From Paraglaciecola arctica BSs20135 (lineage in GTDB: Bacteria; Pseudomonadota; Gammaproteobacteria; Enterobacterales; Alteromonadaceae), in contig NZ_BAEO01000007.1 in NCBI RefSeq assembly GCF_000314995.1, positions 94,197 through 158,196 of the forward strand: a stretch of DNA of 64,000 nucleotides, given 5' to 3'. A program made the position numbers and the translations under genes. The notes beneath the pieces were generated by a model. That model saw nothing but the letters and a program-made list of their open reading frames with translations, ran no database searches and was not told the origin of the DNA. How positions within the stretch are numbered: the stretch's first letter is position 1; each line of letters begins with the position of its first letter. Below are positions 1 through 6,991 of the stretch, in pieces.

Positions 1-1152
1 GATGACTTGCTAGTGTCTATTGGCAAACGCCTCACTGAATTAGCCGGAGCTAAGGCGCAAGTAGTAAGGTACGGAGGTGATGAGTTTGTTATTTGGCACC
101 AAGAAATCGACAGTGTTGAAGCAGAGATTTTAGCCCAAGATATTGTTGCTGCTTGCCGCCAACCTCTATTAGTTAATAATAATCAGTTTGAAATTGGTGC
201 TAGCATAGGCGTTGCTTGTTATCCGCAACACGGGACTAAAGTAGACGAGTTGTTAAAGCGAGCAGATATTGCAATGTACCACGCTAAAGAACTGCGGCTG
301 GGTTATCAATTATTCGATCAAACCCTTAATTCCAAGTCAGCGCTTTGGGTATCATTAAGAGGGCAATTAAATAATGCACTGCAGCAAAATCAATTTGTTT
401 TGTTTTACCAACCCAAAGTTAGCTTACCGCAAGGAACAATAGTTGGGGTGGAGGCGTTGGTTAGATGGGAGCATCCAGAAAAAGGCTTACTAGCACCTGG
501 TGTGTTTATCGATATTATTGAACAAAGCACTGTTATTCACGAGTTTACCCGCTACGTTTTAAAACAGGCCATTATACAATGTCGCTTATGGCTGAACCAA
601 GGTGTCCGCATCAGCGTAGCGGTTAACTTATCTCCGTATAATCTTAGAGATGACGAATTTATTCCTTATTTAAAAGAGCAGTTAAGCTGCCACCAAGTTC
701 CTGCTGAACTCATCGAAATTGAACTAACAGAAAGTGGAACCATGTTAGATCTAAACGTCGCCCAGAGAGTATTTCCTGAGTTACGCGCAGTAGGAGTGAA
801 ATTGTCAATCGATGATTTTGGGACAGGCATGAGCTCGCTCGCATATGTGAAAAAACTGGATGTAAACTTCATTAAAATAGACCGTTCATTTATTACAAAT
901 ATCACCACAGACTACCGCGACGTTGCAGTGATAAAAAGTATGTTATTACTCTGCGTCAATTTAAATAAAGAAGTTATTGCCGAAGGTATAGAAACTTCAG
1001 AACAAGCAGAAATACTTCATGAATTAGGCTGCAAATTTGCACAAGGCTATTATTTTGGTAAGCCTATGCATCCTTTGGTCATTACTCCACTGCTAACTAA
1101 AGATTTGCCAGTTTCGGCTAAAGTCACGCCCATAAAAGAGGGTTACTCCTGA
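1..1152 (+). CDS. GGDEF-EAL cyclic-di-GMP protein, 3' part
   Basis: The reading frame is open from the first base, so the N-terminus lies outside the window. The visible part starts inside a GGDEF domain; the signature GGDEF is intact at bases 73-87, so diguanylate cyclase activity is possible. A full EAL domain follows. It has VEALVRW, the metal-site DDFGTG, IKIDRSF, AEGIE and the closing QGYYFGKPM, all typical of an active c-di-GMP phosphodiesterase. Any sensor domain would be upstream and cannot be seen. The protein probably switches biofilm or motility states at the inner membrane or in the cytosol. The gene ends at the edge of the repeat-rich accessory region and has no operon partner here. 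Confidence 0.93.
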   Translation, partial: DDLLVSIGKRLTELAGAKAQVVRYGGDEFVIWHQEIDSVEAEILAQDIVAACRQPLLVNNNQFEIGASIGVACYPQHGTKVDELLKRADIAMYHAKELRLGYQLFDQTLNSKSALWVSLRGQLNNALQQNQFVLFYQPKVSLPQGTIVGVEALVRWEHPEKGLLAPGVFIDIIEQSTVIHEFTRYVLKQAIIQCRLWLNQGVRISVAVNLSPYNLRDDEFIPYLKEQLSCHQVPAELIEIELTESGTMLDLNVAQRVFPELRAVGVKLSIDDFGTGMSSLAYVKKLDVNFIKIDRSFITNITTDYRDVAVIKSMLLLCVNLNKEVIAEGIETSEQAEILHELGCKFAQGYYFGKPMHPLVITPLLTKDLPVSAKVTPIKEGYS

Positions 1153-1226
1153 CCCATAATCGTTAAATAGTATTCGAAATCTCATTGCCCAAATGCTCAC
1201 GTAGCTAAACTTATCGCTGATAATTT

Positions 1227-1531
1227 AAAAGCACGCTTCGCGCCATCGTCATTATGGTTTTTGATGTTTTAGAGTAACGGCTTTGCCGCCAAGGCATGAG
1301 CTGCGCTCACAGGGATTAAAAACCTTCAAAAAATAACTGCTTTGCTTTTTATGGTAAAAATAGAAATCTCGGTTGTTCAATAAAAACACTAAAAACAACT
1401 GTTTACGTTCGATGGATATGAATATTTATGGCAAGTGATTTGGAGTTAGTACACCTTGCGTTTAATTAGGGTAAGGGATTGTTGCTTAAACTTGGTGATT
1501 CGATTCCTCATTTGATTTCTATTTTTCAACG
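1227..1531. repeat. Dispersed intergenic repeat, left copy beside TA modules
   Basis: The unit opens with AAAAGCACGCTTCGCGCC and runs through TAACGGCTTTGCCGCC and an AT-rich stretch. Bases 1298-1531 match 3403-3635 almost base for base (about 95 % by eye). Shorter relatives lie at 2305-2395 and 2422-2645. The opening segment also occurs in reverse orientation near 8960 and 10860. No coding frame is convincing. This explains most of the gene-free stretch 1153-1582. Confidence 0.85.
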
Positions 1532-1582
1532 AAGCTGAACCCGCAGGTTGGGAACTTATCAGTTGTATGCTTTTTATTTGCA

Positions 1583-1604
1583 GTGTACAGTGTACAGTGT
1601 ACAC
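1583..1604. promoter_or_regulatory. Iterated GTGTACA palindromic operator candidate
   Basis: Three head-to-tail copies of a GTGTACA/G heptamer end in the perfect palindrome GTGTACAC, 35-57 bases before the chosen toxin start. Type II antitoxins of the HigA kind bind such sites to repress their own operon, so this is a plausible HigA operator. That role is inferred from position and symmetry only. Confidence 0.45.
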
Positions 1605-1639
1605 CTCGTGTTTGTCGATTCAGGATAGGAGGATACCTA

Positions 1640-1975
1640 TTGAGTCATGCAATTGATTTTGTTGAAACTTCTATCTTTACTAAGCAGATCAGAGATATTG
1701 CTACAGACGATGAACTAAAAAACCTTCAAGTGGAGCTTATTTCACAGCCAGAAAAAGGTGATTTGATTAAAGATACTGGTGGTCTACGAAAAGTACGAAT
1801 GGCTGTAGGTAATCAAGGAAAAAGCGGGAGTGTTCGTGTGATCTATTTTTTAGCTCATGTTGAAAAGATACATTTGATTTTGGCCTATCCTAAAAATGTT
1901 AAAGACACCTTAAGCAGGGGAGAAAAAGCCGAGTTGAAAAAACTTGTGAAATTGTTGAAAGGGGAAAGTAAATGA
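1640..1975 (+). CDS. higB: HigB/RelE-type mRNA interferase toxin
   Basis: The protein has 112 residues if started at TTG 1640, which has a perfect AGGAGG ribosome site 7 bases upstream. An upstream GTG at 1583 would place the start inside the operator-like repeat. The core resembles HigB-2 of Vibrio: a QPEKGDLIKDTGGLRKVR segment, then VRVIYFL and a lysine-rich C-terminus. Toxins of this family cleave mRNA on the ribosome. The stop overlaps the antitoxin start by 4 bases (ATGA), giving the toxin-first order usual for higBA. The module lies between two copies of a direct repeat, which suggests a mobile cassette. Confidence 0.85.
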   Translation: MSHAIDFVETSIFTKQIRDIATDDELKNLQVELISQPEKGDLIKDTGGLRKVRMAVGNQGKSGSVRVIYFLAHVEKIHLILAYPKNVKDTLSRGEKAELKKLVKLLKGESK

Positions 1976-2256
1976 GCATTTTTAATGATTTGAAAGCCTC
2001 TCTTGAAGAAGCGGTGGCAGTTGAACAAGGAAACAAGAAAGCCTCTCGTGTGACATCTTATGAGATTGCTGATGTTAAGGCTATTCGTGCCCAACTTAAC
2101 GTTTCTCAAGTAGAGTTTGCGGCAGTACTAGGCACTAGCGTTGACACTATCAAAAGTTGGGAGAAAAAACGCCGAAACCCAACGGGCCTTGCTGCCAAAG
2201 TTCTGGCTACAATCAAAGACAATCCCGCTATGTACCAAGAATTAGCAAATCATTAG
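1972..2256 (+). CDS. higA: HigA-type antitoxin, XRE helix-turn-helix
   Basis: This is a 94-residue protein. The N-terminal half is the likely toxin-binding segment. A Cro/C1-type helix-turn-helix follows, from about residue 37 (VKAIRAQLNVSQVEFAAVLG) through SVDTIKSWEKKRRNPTG. The ending LAAKVLATIKDNP is typical of HigA-2/NadS antitoxins. It should neutralise the toxin encoded just upstream and repress the pair through the GTGTACA repeats. Translation is coupled by the ATGA overlap. It stays separate from the second TA module, which begins 467 bases downstream. Confidence 0.86.
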   Translation: MSIFNDLKASLEEAVAVEQGNKKASRVTSYEIADVKAIRAQLNVSQVEFAAVLGTSVDTIKSWEKKRRNPTGLAAKVLATIKDNPAMYQELANH

Positions 2257-2304
2257 ATGCATTGATGTCGCGTTGTTACAACAATTTCTATTTTGGGGAA
2301 GTTT

Positions 2305-2395
2305 AAAAGCACGCTTCGCGGCATCGTCGCCTGATGGTTTTCGATATTTGAGAGTGACGGCTTTGCCGCCAAGGCATGCGCTGCGCGTACTGGAA
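2305..2395. repeat. Dispersed repeat, short copy
   Basis: This 91-base copy carries only the front part of the repeat: AAAAGCACGCTTCGCGGC, a TGATGGTTTT segment and GACGGCTTTGCCGCC. It lies directly downstream of the higBA pair, in the same orientation as the copy at 1227. Confidence 0.75.
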
Positions 2396-2421
2396 TTTAT
2401 TCTTTTTTAAAACTGAAAATC

Positions 2422-2645
2422 AAAAGCACGCTTCGCGCCATCGTCCGTGATGGTTTTTGAGATTTGAGAGTAACGGCTTTGCCGCCAAAGCATGAGCTGC
2501 GCTCATAGTGAATAAAACGCCCTAAAAATAACTACGTTGCTTTTCTGGGGGAAAGTATTTATCTCGGTTGTAGAATAAAAATATCAAAAACAACAATGTA
2601 CGTTTGATGGATATGAATATTAAGTTCTTCATTTGAGCCAGCAGG
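2422..2645. repeat. Dispersed repeat, longer diverged copy
   Basis: This copy extends further than the one at 2305 and includes a diverged version of the ATCTCGGTTG/CGATGGATATGAATAT section shared with 1298-1531 and 3403-3635. It fills the space between the two TA modules; no gene is visible in 2257-2723. Confidence 0.75.
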
Positions 2646-2723
2646 TTCTTTTTTAGTCACCTTTTTTATTCAAAAATGGCAATTCAGTGATAAACTTATT
2701 TTATTGTTAGTGGAGGTAAAAAT

Positions 2724-2945
2724 ATGTCTGAAGCTTTGAAGTCTGTACTTGAAAATATAGAACATATGACATCCAGTGAAAAAGCATTAGCCGCACATTG
2801 CTTATTGTCTTCACTTGAAGAAAAACCAAATGATGATGTTGATTCAGCTTGGTTAGCTCTATCGCAAGCGCGAAGCAAAGAGCTAGTTACTGGTGAAGTG
2901 AAAGCGGTGAGTTGGGAGCAGATAAAAAGTCAGATCGTAAAATAA
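2724..2945 (+). CDS. Small addiction-module antitoxin (TIGR02574-like)
   Basis: This is a 73-residue acidic protein preceded by GGAGGT with good spacing. The pattern is a helical N-terminus (LSSLEEKP), a DSAWLALSQARSKEL segment and a short basic tail with WEQIKSQI. It fits the putative addiction-module component family TIGR02574, whose genes precede ParE/RelE toxins. The toxin follows after one base, so the two are surely co-translated. Function is inferred from family and context. Confidence 0.8.
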   Translation: MSEALKSVLENIEHMTSSEKALAAHCLLSSLEEKPNDDVDSAWLALSQARSKELVTGEVKAVSWEQIKSQIVK

Positions 2946-2946
2946 T

Positions 2947-3240
2947 ATGTTCACGCTGTCGTTCCATCCCGACATTAAAAATGATACGCAATCATCATAC
3001 GATTGGTACCAACTTCAAGCACAAGGGTTGGGTAATGATTTTATTGCAGAGTTAGAATCTGCGTTCGAGACGATAGCATCCCTCCCTCAAACTTGGCCTA
3101 AGTTTGGGGCAAACCACCACCGATTTTTACTTTCACGATTTCCTTTCTCTGTTATTTATCAAATCCAATCAAAACATATTTACATCGTCGCGATTATGCA
3201 CAATAGCAAACGACCAGGGTATTGGCTGAAGAGAAAGTAG
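2947..3240 (+). CDS. ParE/RelE superfamily toxin
   Basis: The protein has 97 residues. The ParE fold pattern is visible: an N-terminal beta strand (FTLSFHPDIKND), two helices with SYDWYQLQAQGLGNDFIAEL and the usual IASLPQTWP turn, then strands RFLLSRFPFSVIYQI and IYIVAIMHNSKRPGYW. ParE proteins poison gyrase and RelE proteins cleave mRNA; sequence alone does not decide which applies. The gene starts one base after its antitoxin. Downstream are a strong hairpin and the right-hand copy of the repeat that also flanks the left of the higBA module. Confidence 0.84.
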   Translation: MFTLSFHPDIKNDTQSSYDWYQLQAQGLGNDFIAELESAFETIASLPQTWPKFGANHHRFLLSRFPFSVIYQIQSKHIYIVAIMHNSKRPGYWLKRK

Positions 3241-3324
3241 AAAGCTTTCACCTTATCGCACTGAAAGCTTTATTTTATGTGCTCAAGTCATATGATGGCT
3301 GCTCTGTTAATTTTTCTTAAATAT

Positions 3325-3358
3325 CAACTTCTCAATAATTTACTTTTTTGAGAAGTTG
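3325..3358. terminator. Perfect 10-bp hairpin downstream of parE-like toxin
   Basis: CAACTTCTCA and TGAGAAGTTG form a perfect 10-bp stem around a 14-base AT-rich loop, about 85 bases after the toxin stop. There is no clean T tract after the stem, so it may be a weak terminator or part of the repeat system. Confidence 0.45.
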
Positions 3359-3402
3359 GTCACGGTTTTAATCAAAAAATCTTAATTTTGAGAAGTGATG
3401 AG

Positions 3403-3635
3403 GAGCTGTGCTCACAGGGATTAAAAACCTTCAAAAAATAACTGCTTTGCTTTTTATGGTAAAAATAGAAATCTCGGTTGTTCAATAAAAACACTAAAAA
3501 CAACTGTTTACGTTCGATGGATATGAATATTTATGGCAAGTGATTTGTAGTTAGTACACCTTGCGTTTAATCGGGTAAAGGAATTGTCGCTTAAATATGG
3601 TGATTCAATTCCTCACCTGATTCTATTTTTCAACG
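3403..3635. repeat. Dispersed repeat, right copy beside TA modules
   Basis: It is nearly identical to 1298-1531 and in the same orientation, so the two TA modules are enclosed by long direct repeats. It ends about 30 bases from the 3' end of the HEPN gene. The gene-free stretch 3241-3664 holds only this repeat and the hairpin at 3325-3358. Confidence 0.88.
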
Positions 3636-3664
3636 CACCTGATCTCGCATGCTTCGATTTAATC

Positions 3665-4156
3665 CTACTGTTTCACCATGGCGTCAATTAATGTAACCAA
3701 GCCAACAATAGTGGTAAAAGCTGTACGAACAGAAACAAGCGTAACGCCCGTTGTATTTGATTCCTGCCCGTGGGCAATGCCATTACGCCAACGCACAATT
3801 GAATTTATATTCCTTTTTCTATTATCTTCTTGCTCCAGCCAAGATGAAAACTCTTCACTCCATTTAGAATTGAATTGAGCCAAAATATCATTAATATTTT
3901 TAGTATTCATATTTCTTGATCTTGGCCACGTTTCTTCTATATATCTCGATATCTGAGGTCTGGCCCCCTTAGAAGCATAGTGCAGCAATAATTCTTTAAT
4001 AGCCTGTTCTAAATAGCCTGATACTAAAACTGCAAGATATTTTGCACTGTGTGCCTGAGATTCAGGACTGCTGTCTTCAGCAATATATGACTTAATCAAA
4101 CTATCTATTCTAGATTTATATTTATCATGGCCAGCATGACGAGAATGAGATGCCAT
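3665..4156 (-). CDS. HEPN-domain RNase-like protein (RiboL-PSP-HEPN type)
   Basis: The protein has 163 residues from ATG 4156, which lies 4 bases after the stop of the DUF262 gene; an upstream in-frame TTG at 4171 overlaps that gene and is less likely. The family pattern is MASHSRHAGH, then LVSGYLEQAIKELL at about residues 44-57, then WRNGIAHG at 123-130. The last gives the R-x4-H signature R124-N-x3-H129 of catalytically competent HEPN RNases. HEPN proteins act in toxin-antitoxin and anti-phage systems by cutting RNA. It is the last gene of the operon nuclease-DUF262-HEPN, so it is likely an effector or accessory of the restriction locus. RNase activity is inferred from the motif. Confidence 0.75.
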   Translation of the reverse strand: MASHSRHAGHDKYKSRIDSLIKSYIAEDSSPESQAHSAKYLAVLVSGYLEQAIKELLLHYASKGARPQISRYIEETWPRSRNMNTKNINDILAQFNSKWSEEFSSWLEQEDNRKRNINSIVRWRNGIAHGQESNTTGVTLVSVRTAFTTIVGLVTLIDAMVKQ

Positions 4157-4160
4157 AACT

Positions 4161-5753
4161 CTATGCTTCAAATATTTTGATTGCAGTTTTAACTCTACCG
4201 ATTACATTTCCAGTGTCATTGATGAATTCATTGGTAAAGCTAATATAGTTGGTATCAGCTAGTAATTGCTCTATCTTGGATCTTATTTCTGTATCATTAA
4301 AAGTTCTTCCTGAAGCAATAACCTTAGCAAAACCTACAGTTACAGCGTCGAACTTGGATAGAAGAAGAGTTCCACTAGTTTTAAATAATGACTCTCCACA
4401 TGCTTTTAGAAGTAAGGTGGTGGTTTTATTAAAGAGTTCACTTAGCTCTAACATCTTGTCAGCTATCATATTACGGTTTTCTTCCATATATTTATCAAGA
4501 AAACTGGGCATAGGTGCCTTGTAATTTTCAACGTTTTCATACAAAGCCAAAAACCTCAAAATAGTTTCAACGTCTTTATACCGACTATGCTCTGCACCAA
4601 ACAAACTGCGCCATGAATCATATTTATTCATATTATGAAGGTGAGTATCAAATGGGCCATAGAATATGCACGATCTAACTTCTTGCGGCTGCAATGCCTT
4701 TCCGCTGGTATTTAACCTTCTGAATATTTGTATGACTGCTTTGTTATACTCATATCCGTAATCAGGGCTATCTGAGGAAGGGTCCGGTTTTATCACAATG
4801 CTGTGCAATATAGAATCGGTTAAAGTCCTTTCATCTGCATCTTCAAGTACTTTAGATTTTATTGTTTTAGCTACTTCACGGTTAAAGTAACATCCACGGA
4901 GATCCTCATGAATTTTCTTACTGTTGGAAATTGGAAACTTACCAGCCAAATATCTCTGGAGTGTTTTTAATCGTTGTTGTCCGTCGATGATATTCATTGT
5001 TTTTGAATCGCCATCTTTTGCTAGAAAGATATTTGGAACAGGTAGGCCAAGAATCAGTGATTCAATAAATCTAGATTGCTCAGTGTTACTCCACACGAAT
5101 CCACGTTGAAATCCTGGCAGTTTGATGTCGCCTCGATTCATTCGTTTCACTAGCCCTTCAACATCGCTATCCCAACCATAGCTAGAAACTTCGAATCGAG
5201 ATGGTTCATCAATTTCACTACTAATAGCTTCTTCAACTTCGGTCTCTTTCACGACATTGTCTGTACCTAGGAATTCATTTGGTTCAACATTAATACTGTC
5301 TAATATTTCAGATAAATAAGATCCCTCATTTACGTCAAGTTTCTGCTCTTCTGATAGGTTTAAAAGTATGATGGTACTATTTGCAATAAATAGAGCGAAA
5401 ATCTGGTTAGGTTCCGCGTAGTCTTTGAATCTTCCTGGCCAAAAACGTTTATCTCCCCTCTGATTTGCACGATATAACGAAACCTTTGTCTCTTCACGTA
5501 TACCACCGCTCAATATGATGCATGGGAACATCACCTTATAGTTAGTTCCAAAAGGCTGAAGGTCAAAATTGTGCACTTGTTCTTGATTCAGTAAATTAGA
5601 AATGGATTCTGTTGCGTCAAAGATATTTTTTGTAAGGCCAGTTGCTGTTACGAAAAGTAGCTCATAATTTATGGATAAACCTTTTAAAATTTCAGTTTTT
5701 GTAGTTTCGACTTGAGTAAGCTTTCGTGTATTCATGTTTATTAGATCCGTCAT
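4161..5753 (-). CDS. DUF262 protein with extra N-terminal domain
   Basis: This is a 530-residue protein. Residues about 195-400 form a DUF262 (ParB/Srx-like) domain with LPGFQRGFVW at 212-221, ESLILGLPVPNIFL at 231-244 and the signature DGQQR at 257-261. DUF262 domains occur in GmrSD and SspE, where the DGQQR motif supports NTP hydrolysis or nicking. Unlike GmrSD, no DUF1524 HNH motif is visible in the C-terminal 130 residues, so another protein may cut. Residues about 30-135 are a separate domain containing KVSLYRANQRGDKRFWPG; from memory it resembles target-recognition parts of some type II restriction enzymes, but this is unconfirmed. It is the middle gene of the operon, 42 bases after the nuclease gene. 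Confidence 0.72.
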   Translation of the reverse strand: MTDLINMNTRKLTQVETTKTEILKGLSINYELLFVTATGLTKNIFDATESISNLLNQEQVHNFDLQPFGTNYKVMFPCIILSGGIREETKVSLYRANQRGDKRFWPGRFKDYAEPNQIFALFIANSTIILLNLSEEQKLDVNEGSYLSEILDSINVEPNEFLGTDNVVKETEVEEAISSEIDEPSRFEVSSYGWDSDVEGLVKRMNRGDIKLPGFQRGFVWSNTEQSRFIESLILGLPVPNIFLAKDGDSKTMNIIDGQQRLKTLQRYLAGKFPISNSKKIHEDLRGCYFNREVAKTIKSKVLEDADERTLTDSILHSIVIKPDPSSDSPDYGYEYNKAVIQIFRRLNTSGKALQPQEVRSCIFYGPFDTHLHNMNKYDSWRSLFGAEHSRYKDVETILRFLALYENVENYKAPMPSFLDKYMEENRNMIADKMLELSELFNKTTTLLLKACGESLFKTSGTLLLSKFDAVTVGFAKVIASGRTFNDTEIRSKIEQLLADTNYISFTNEFINDTGNVIGRVKTAIKIFEA

Positions 5754-5795
5754 TGTATAGTGACTATTTTGTCAATCGCATGATTAGTTAAAATA

Positions 5796-6731
5796 TTAGC
5801 TTTGAATTAAATATTTTGAATGCTCTTTTTGCAAACCAAAGTATGAATAATCGGTCTCTAGCAACGCAACTTGTTTATCAAGCCAACCAATTAAATCTGC
5901 CTCAGGGATATAATCACTTAAATTTCTACCGATGAATTCATTTAGTGAATCAGCCACACCATCTTTAGTGGGCAGTCCCCAATAATTTCCTCCACTTATA
6001 TTCCGTACTCTATTCACTGAGGTACTAGTAACCTTATAGTTTTTATCTATGTCTTTTTGTGAAGGTACTGTGACAAATGAGTAAGTAAAACTGGCAAATG
6101 ATTCTATAGAGCGGCCCTTTGAACCAACAGTTACATTCCTGCCAAATCCTTTTGCTGAATAAACCATATCCCAGAGCATGGGTATCTGTGCGTTATCATT
6201 CCAGTTAGTCTTTGTTTGGATAACGCCAATTGATATATCTTTCATAGAAAATACAATTGACAAAACACGGTCGAAATATGTTGAAAAAAGCTCCTTTTCA
6301 CCTTTTTCTGGCCAATCCTGCACCTTTGGAAAAGCAATATAGATTAAGTCTGCTTCGGTATTCGACTTGAAGTTATTATATTTGACGGCAATAGCATCAG
6401 TTATAAAGCGAGGTAATAAATCTTTTTTACTTTTTATAACAACAACATTGCTACCAATTAAACATAGGTTCAAATACCAACAGACCAAACTCTCCCATGC
6501 AGCCCCTCCGGCCGATACGCTTGAATTAGTATTTTCACCTACTCGAGTATTTCCTTGAGATGAGGCGTTAAAAATCTCCCTTAGATGATCACCGAGATCA
6601 AAGATAATCCTACCGGAGAGCCTGTCGTTAGTAATCGTGGAAATATACTTAGCCCAGTGCGGAAATGAATTCTTTGCACTATTTGTCGACATTGCAGACT
6701 CAACAGCCGCTTTTCGGTAAGACTCAATCAT
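5796..6731 (-). CDS. Predicted type II restriction endonuclease, PD-(D/E)XK type
   Basis: This is a 311-residue protein of no family I can name. A PD-(D/E)XK layout can be traced: E80 in AAWESLVCW, D128 in TEADLIYIAF, and Q172-x-K174 in IGVIQTKTNWND, where Q replaces the usual E or D. The spacing of about 44 residues between D and QxK suggests an insertion. The tail ends in hydrophobic and aromatic residues (LETDYSYFGLQKEHSKYL). It is the first gene of a three-gene operon divergent from a cytosine methyltransferase, the classic restriction-modification arrangement. The restriction role is inferred from context plus the traced motif; a nuclease helper is the alternative. Confidence 0.6.
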   Translation of the reverse strand: MIESYRKAAVESAMSTNSAKNSFPHWAKYISTITNDRLSGRIIFDLGDHLREIFNASSQGNTRVGENTNSSVSAGGAAWESLVCWYLNLCLIGSNVVVIKSKKDLLPRFITDAIAVKYNNFKSNTEADLIYIAFPKVQDWPEKGEKELFSTYFDRVLSIVFSMKDISIGVIQTKTNWNDNAQIPMLWDMVYSAKGFGRNVTVGSKGRSIESFASFTYSFVTVPSQKDIDKNYKVTSTSVNRVRNISGGNYWGLPTKDGVADSLNEFIGRNLSDYIPEADLIGWLDKQVALLETDYSYFGLQKEHSKYLIQS

Positions 6732-6847
6732 TAAATTCCCTTAAATTATGATTTATTTAACAGGCAACGATACTAATATGACTTTTCTATAAATACAATT
6801 TTCCTAAAATTTTCAAGATGTTATCATTATCGACTAAATAAAAATTA

Positions 6848-6865
6848 ACTGTTTATATATACAGT
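6848..6865. promoter_or_regulatory. Inverted repeat in divergent promoter region
   Basis: ACTGTTTATATATACAGT lies in the 260-base gap between the divergent nuclease operon and the methyltransferase gene. Its 5-base arms surround an AT core. It could be a repressor or controller site, or a -10 region. No controller-protein gene is present, so regulation by the methyltransferase itself is also possible. Confidence 0.3.
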
Positions 6866-6991
6866 GCTATTCTAAAGTACTGAATGGTAACCAGGTAGGA
6901 ATACAGGGGCAGGTTATCTGTAAAATAACTACCTGGACTTTTAGCCTGACATAATTTATCATCTTCGCATTAAATAATGAGTTAGCAATAC

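Noticed and set aside
1583..1639. Extended N-terminus for the HigB-type toxin
   Set aside because: The segment encodes an operator-like repeat and has no ribosome site, while TTG 1640 has an ideal one.
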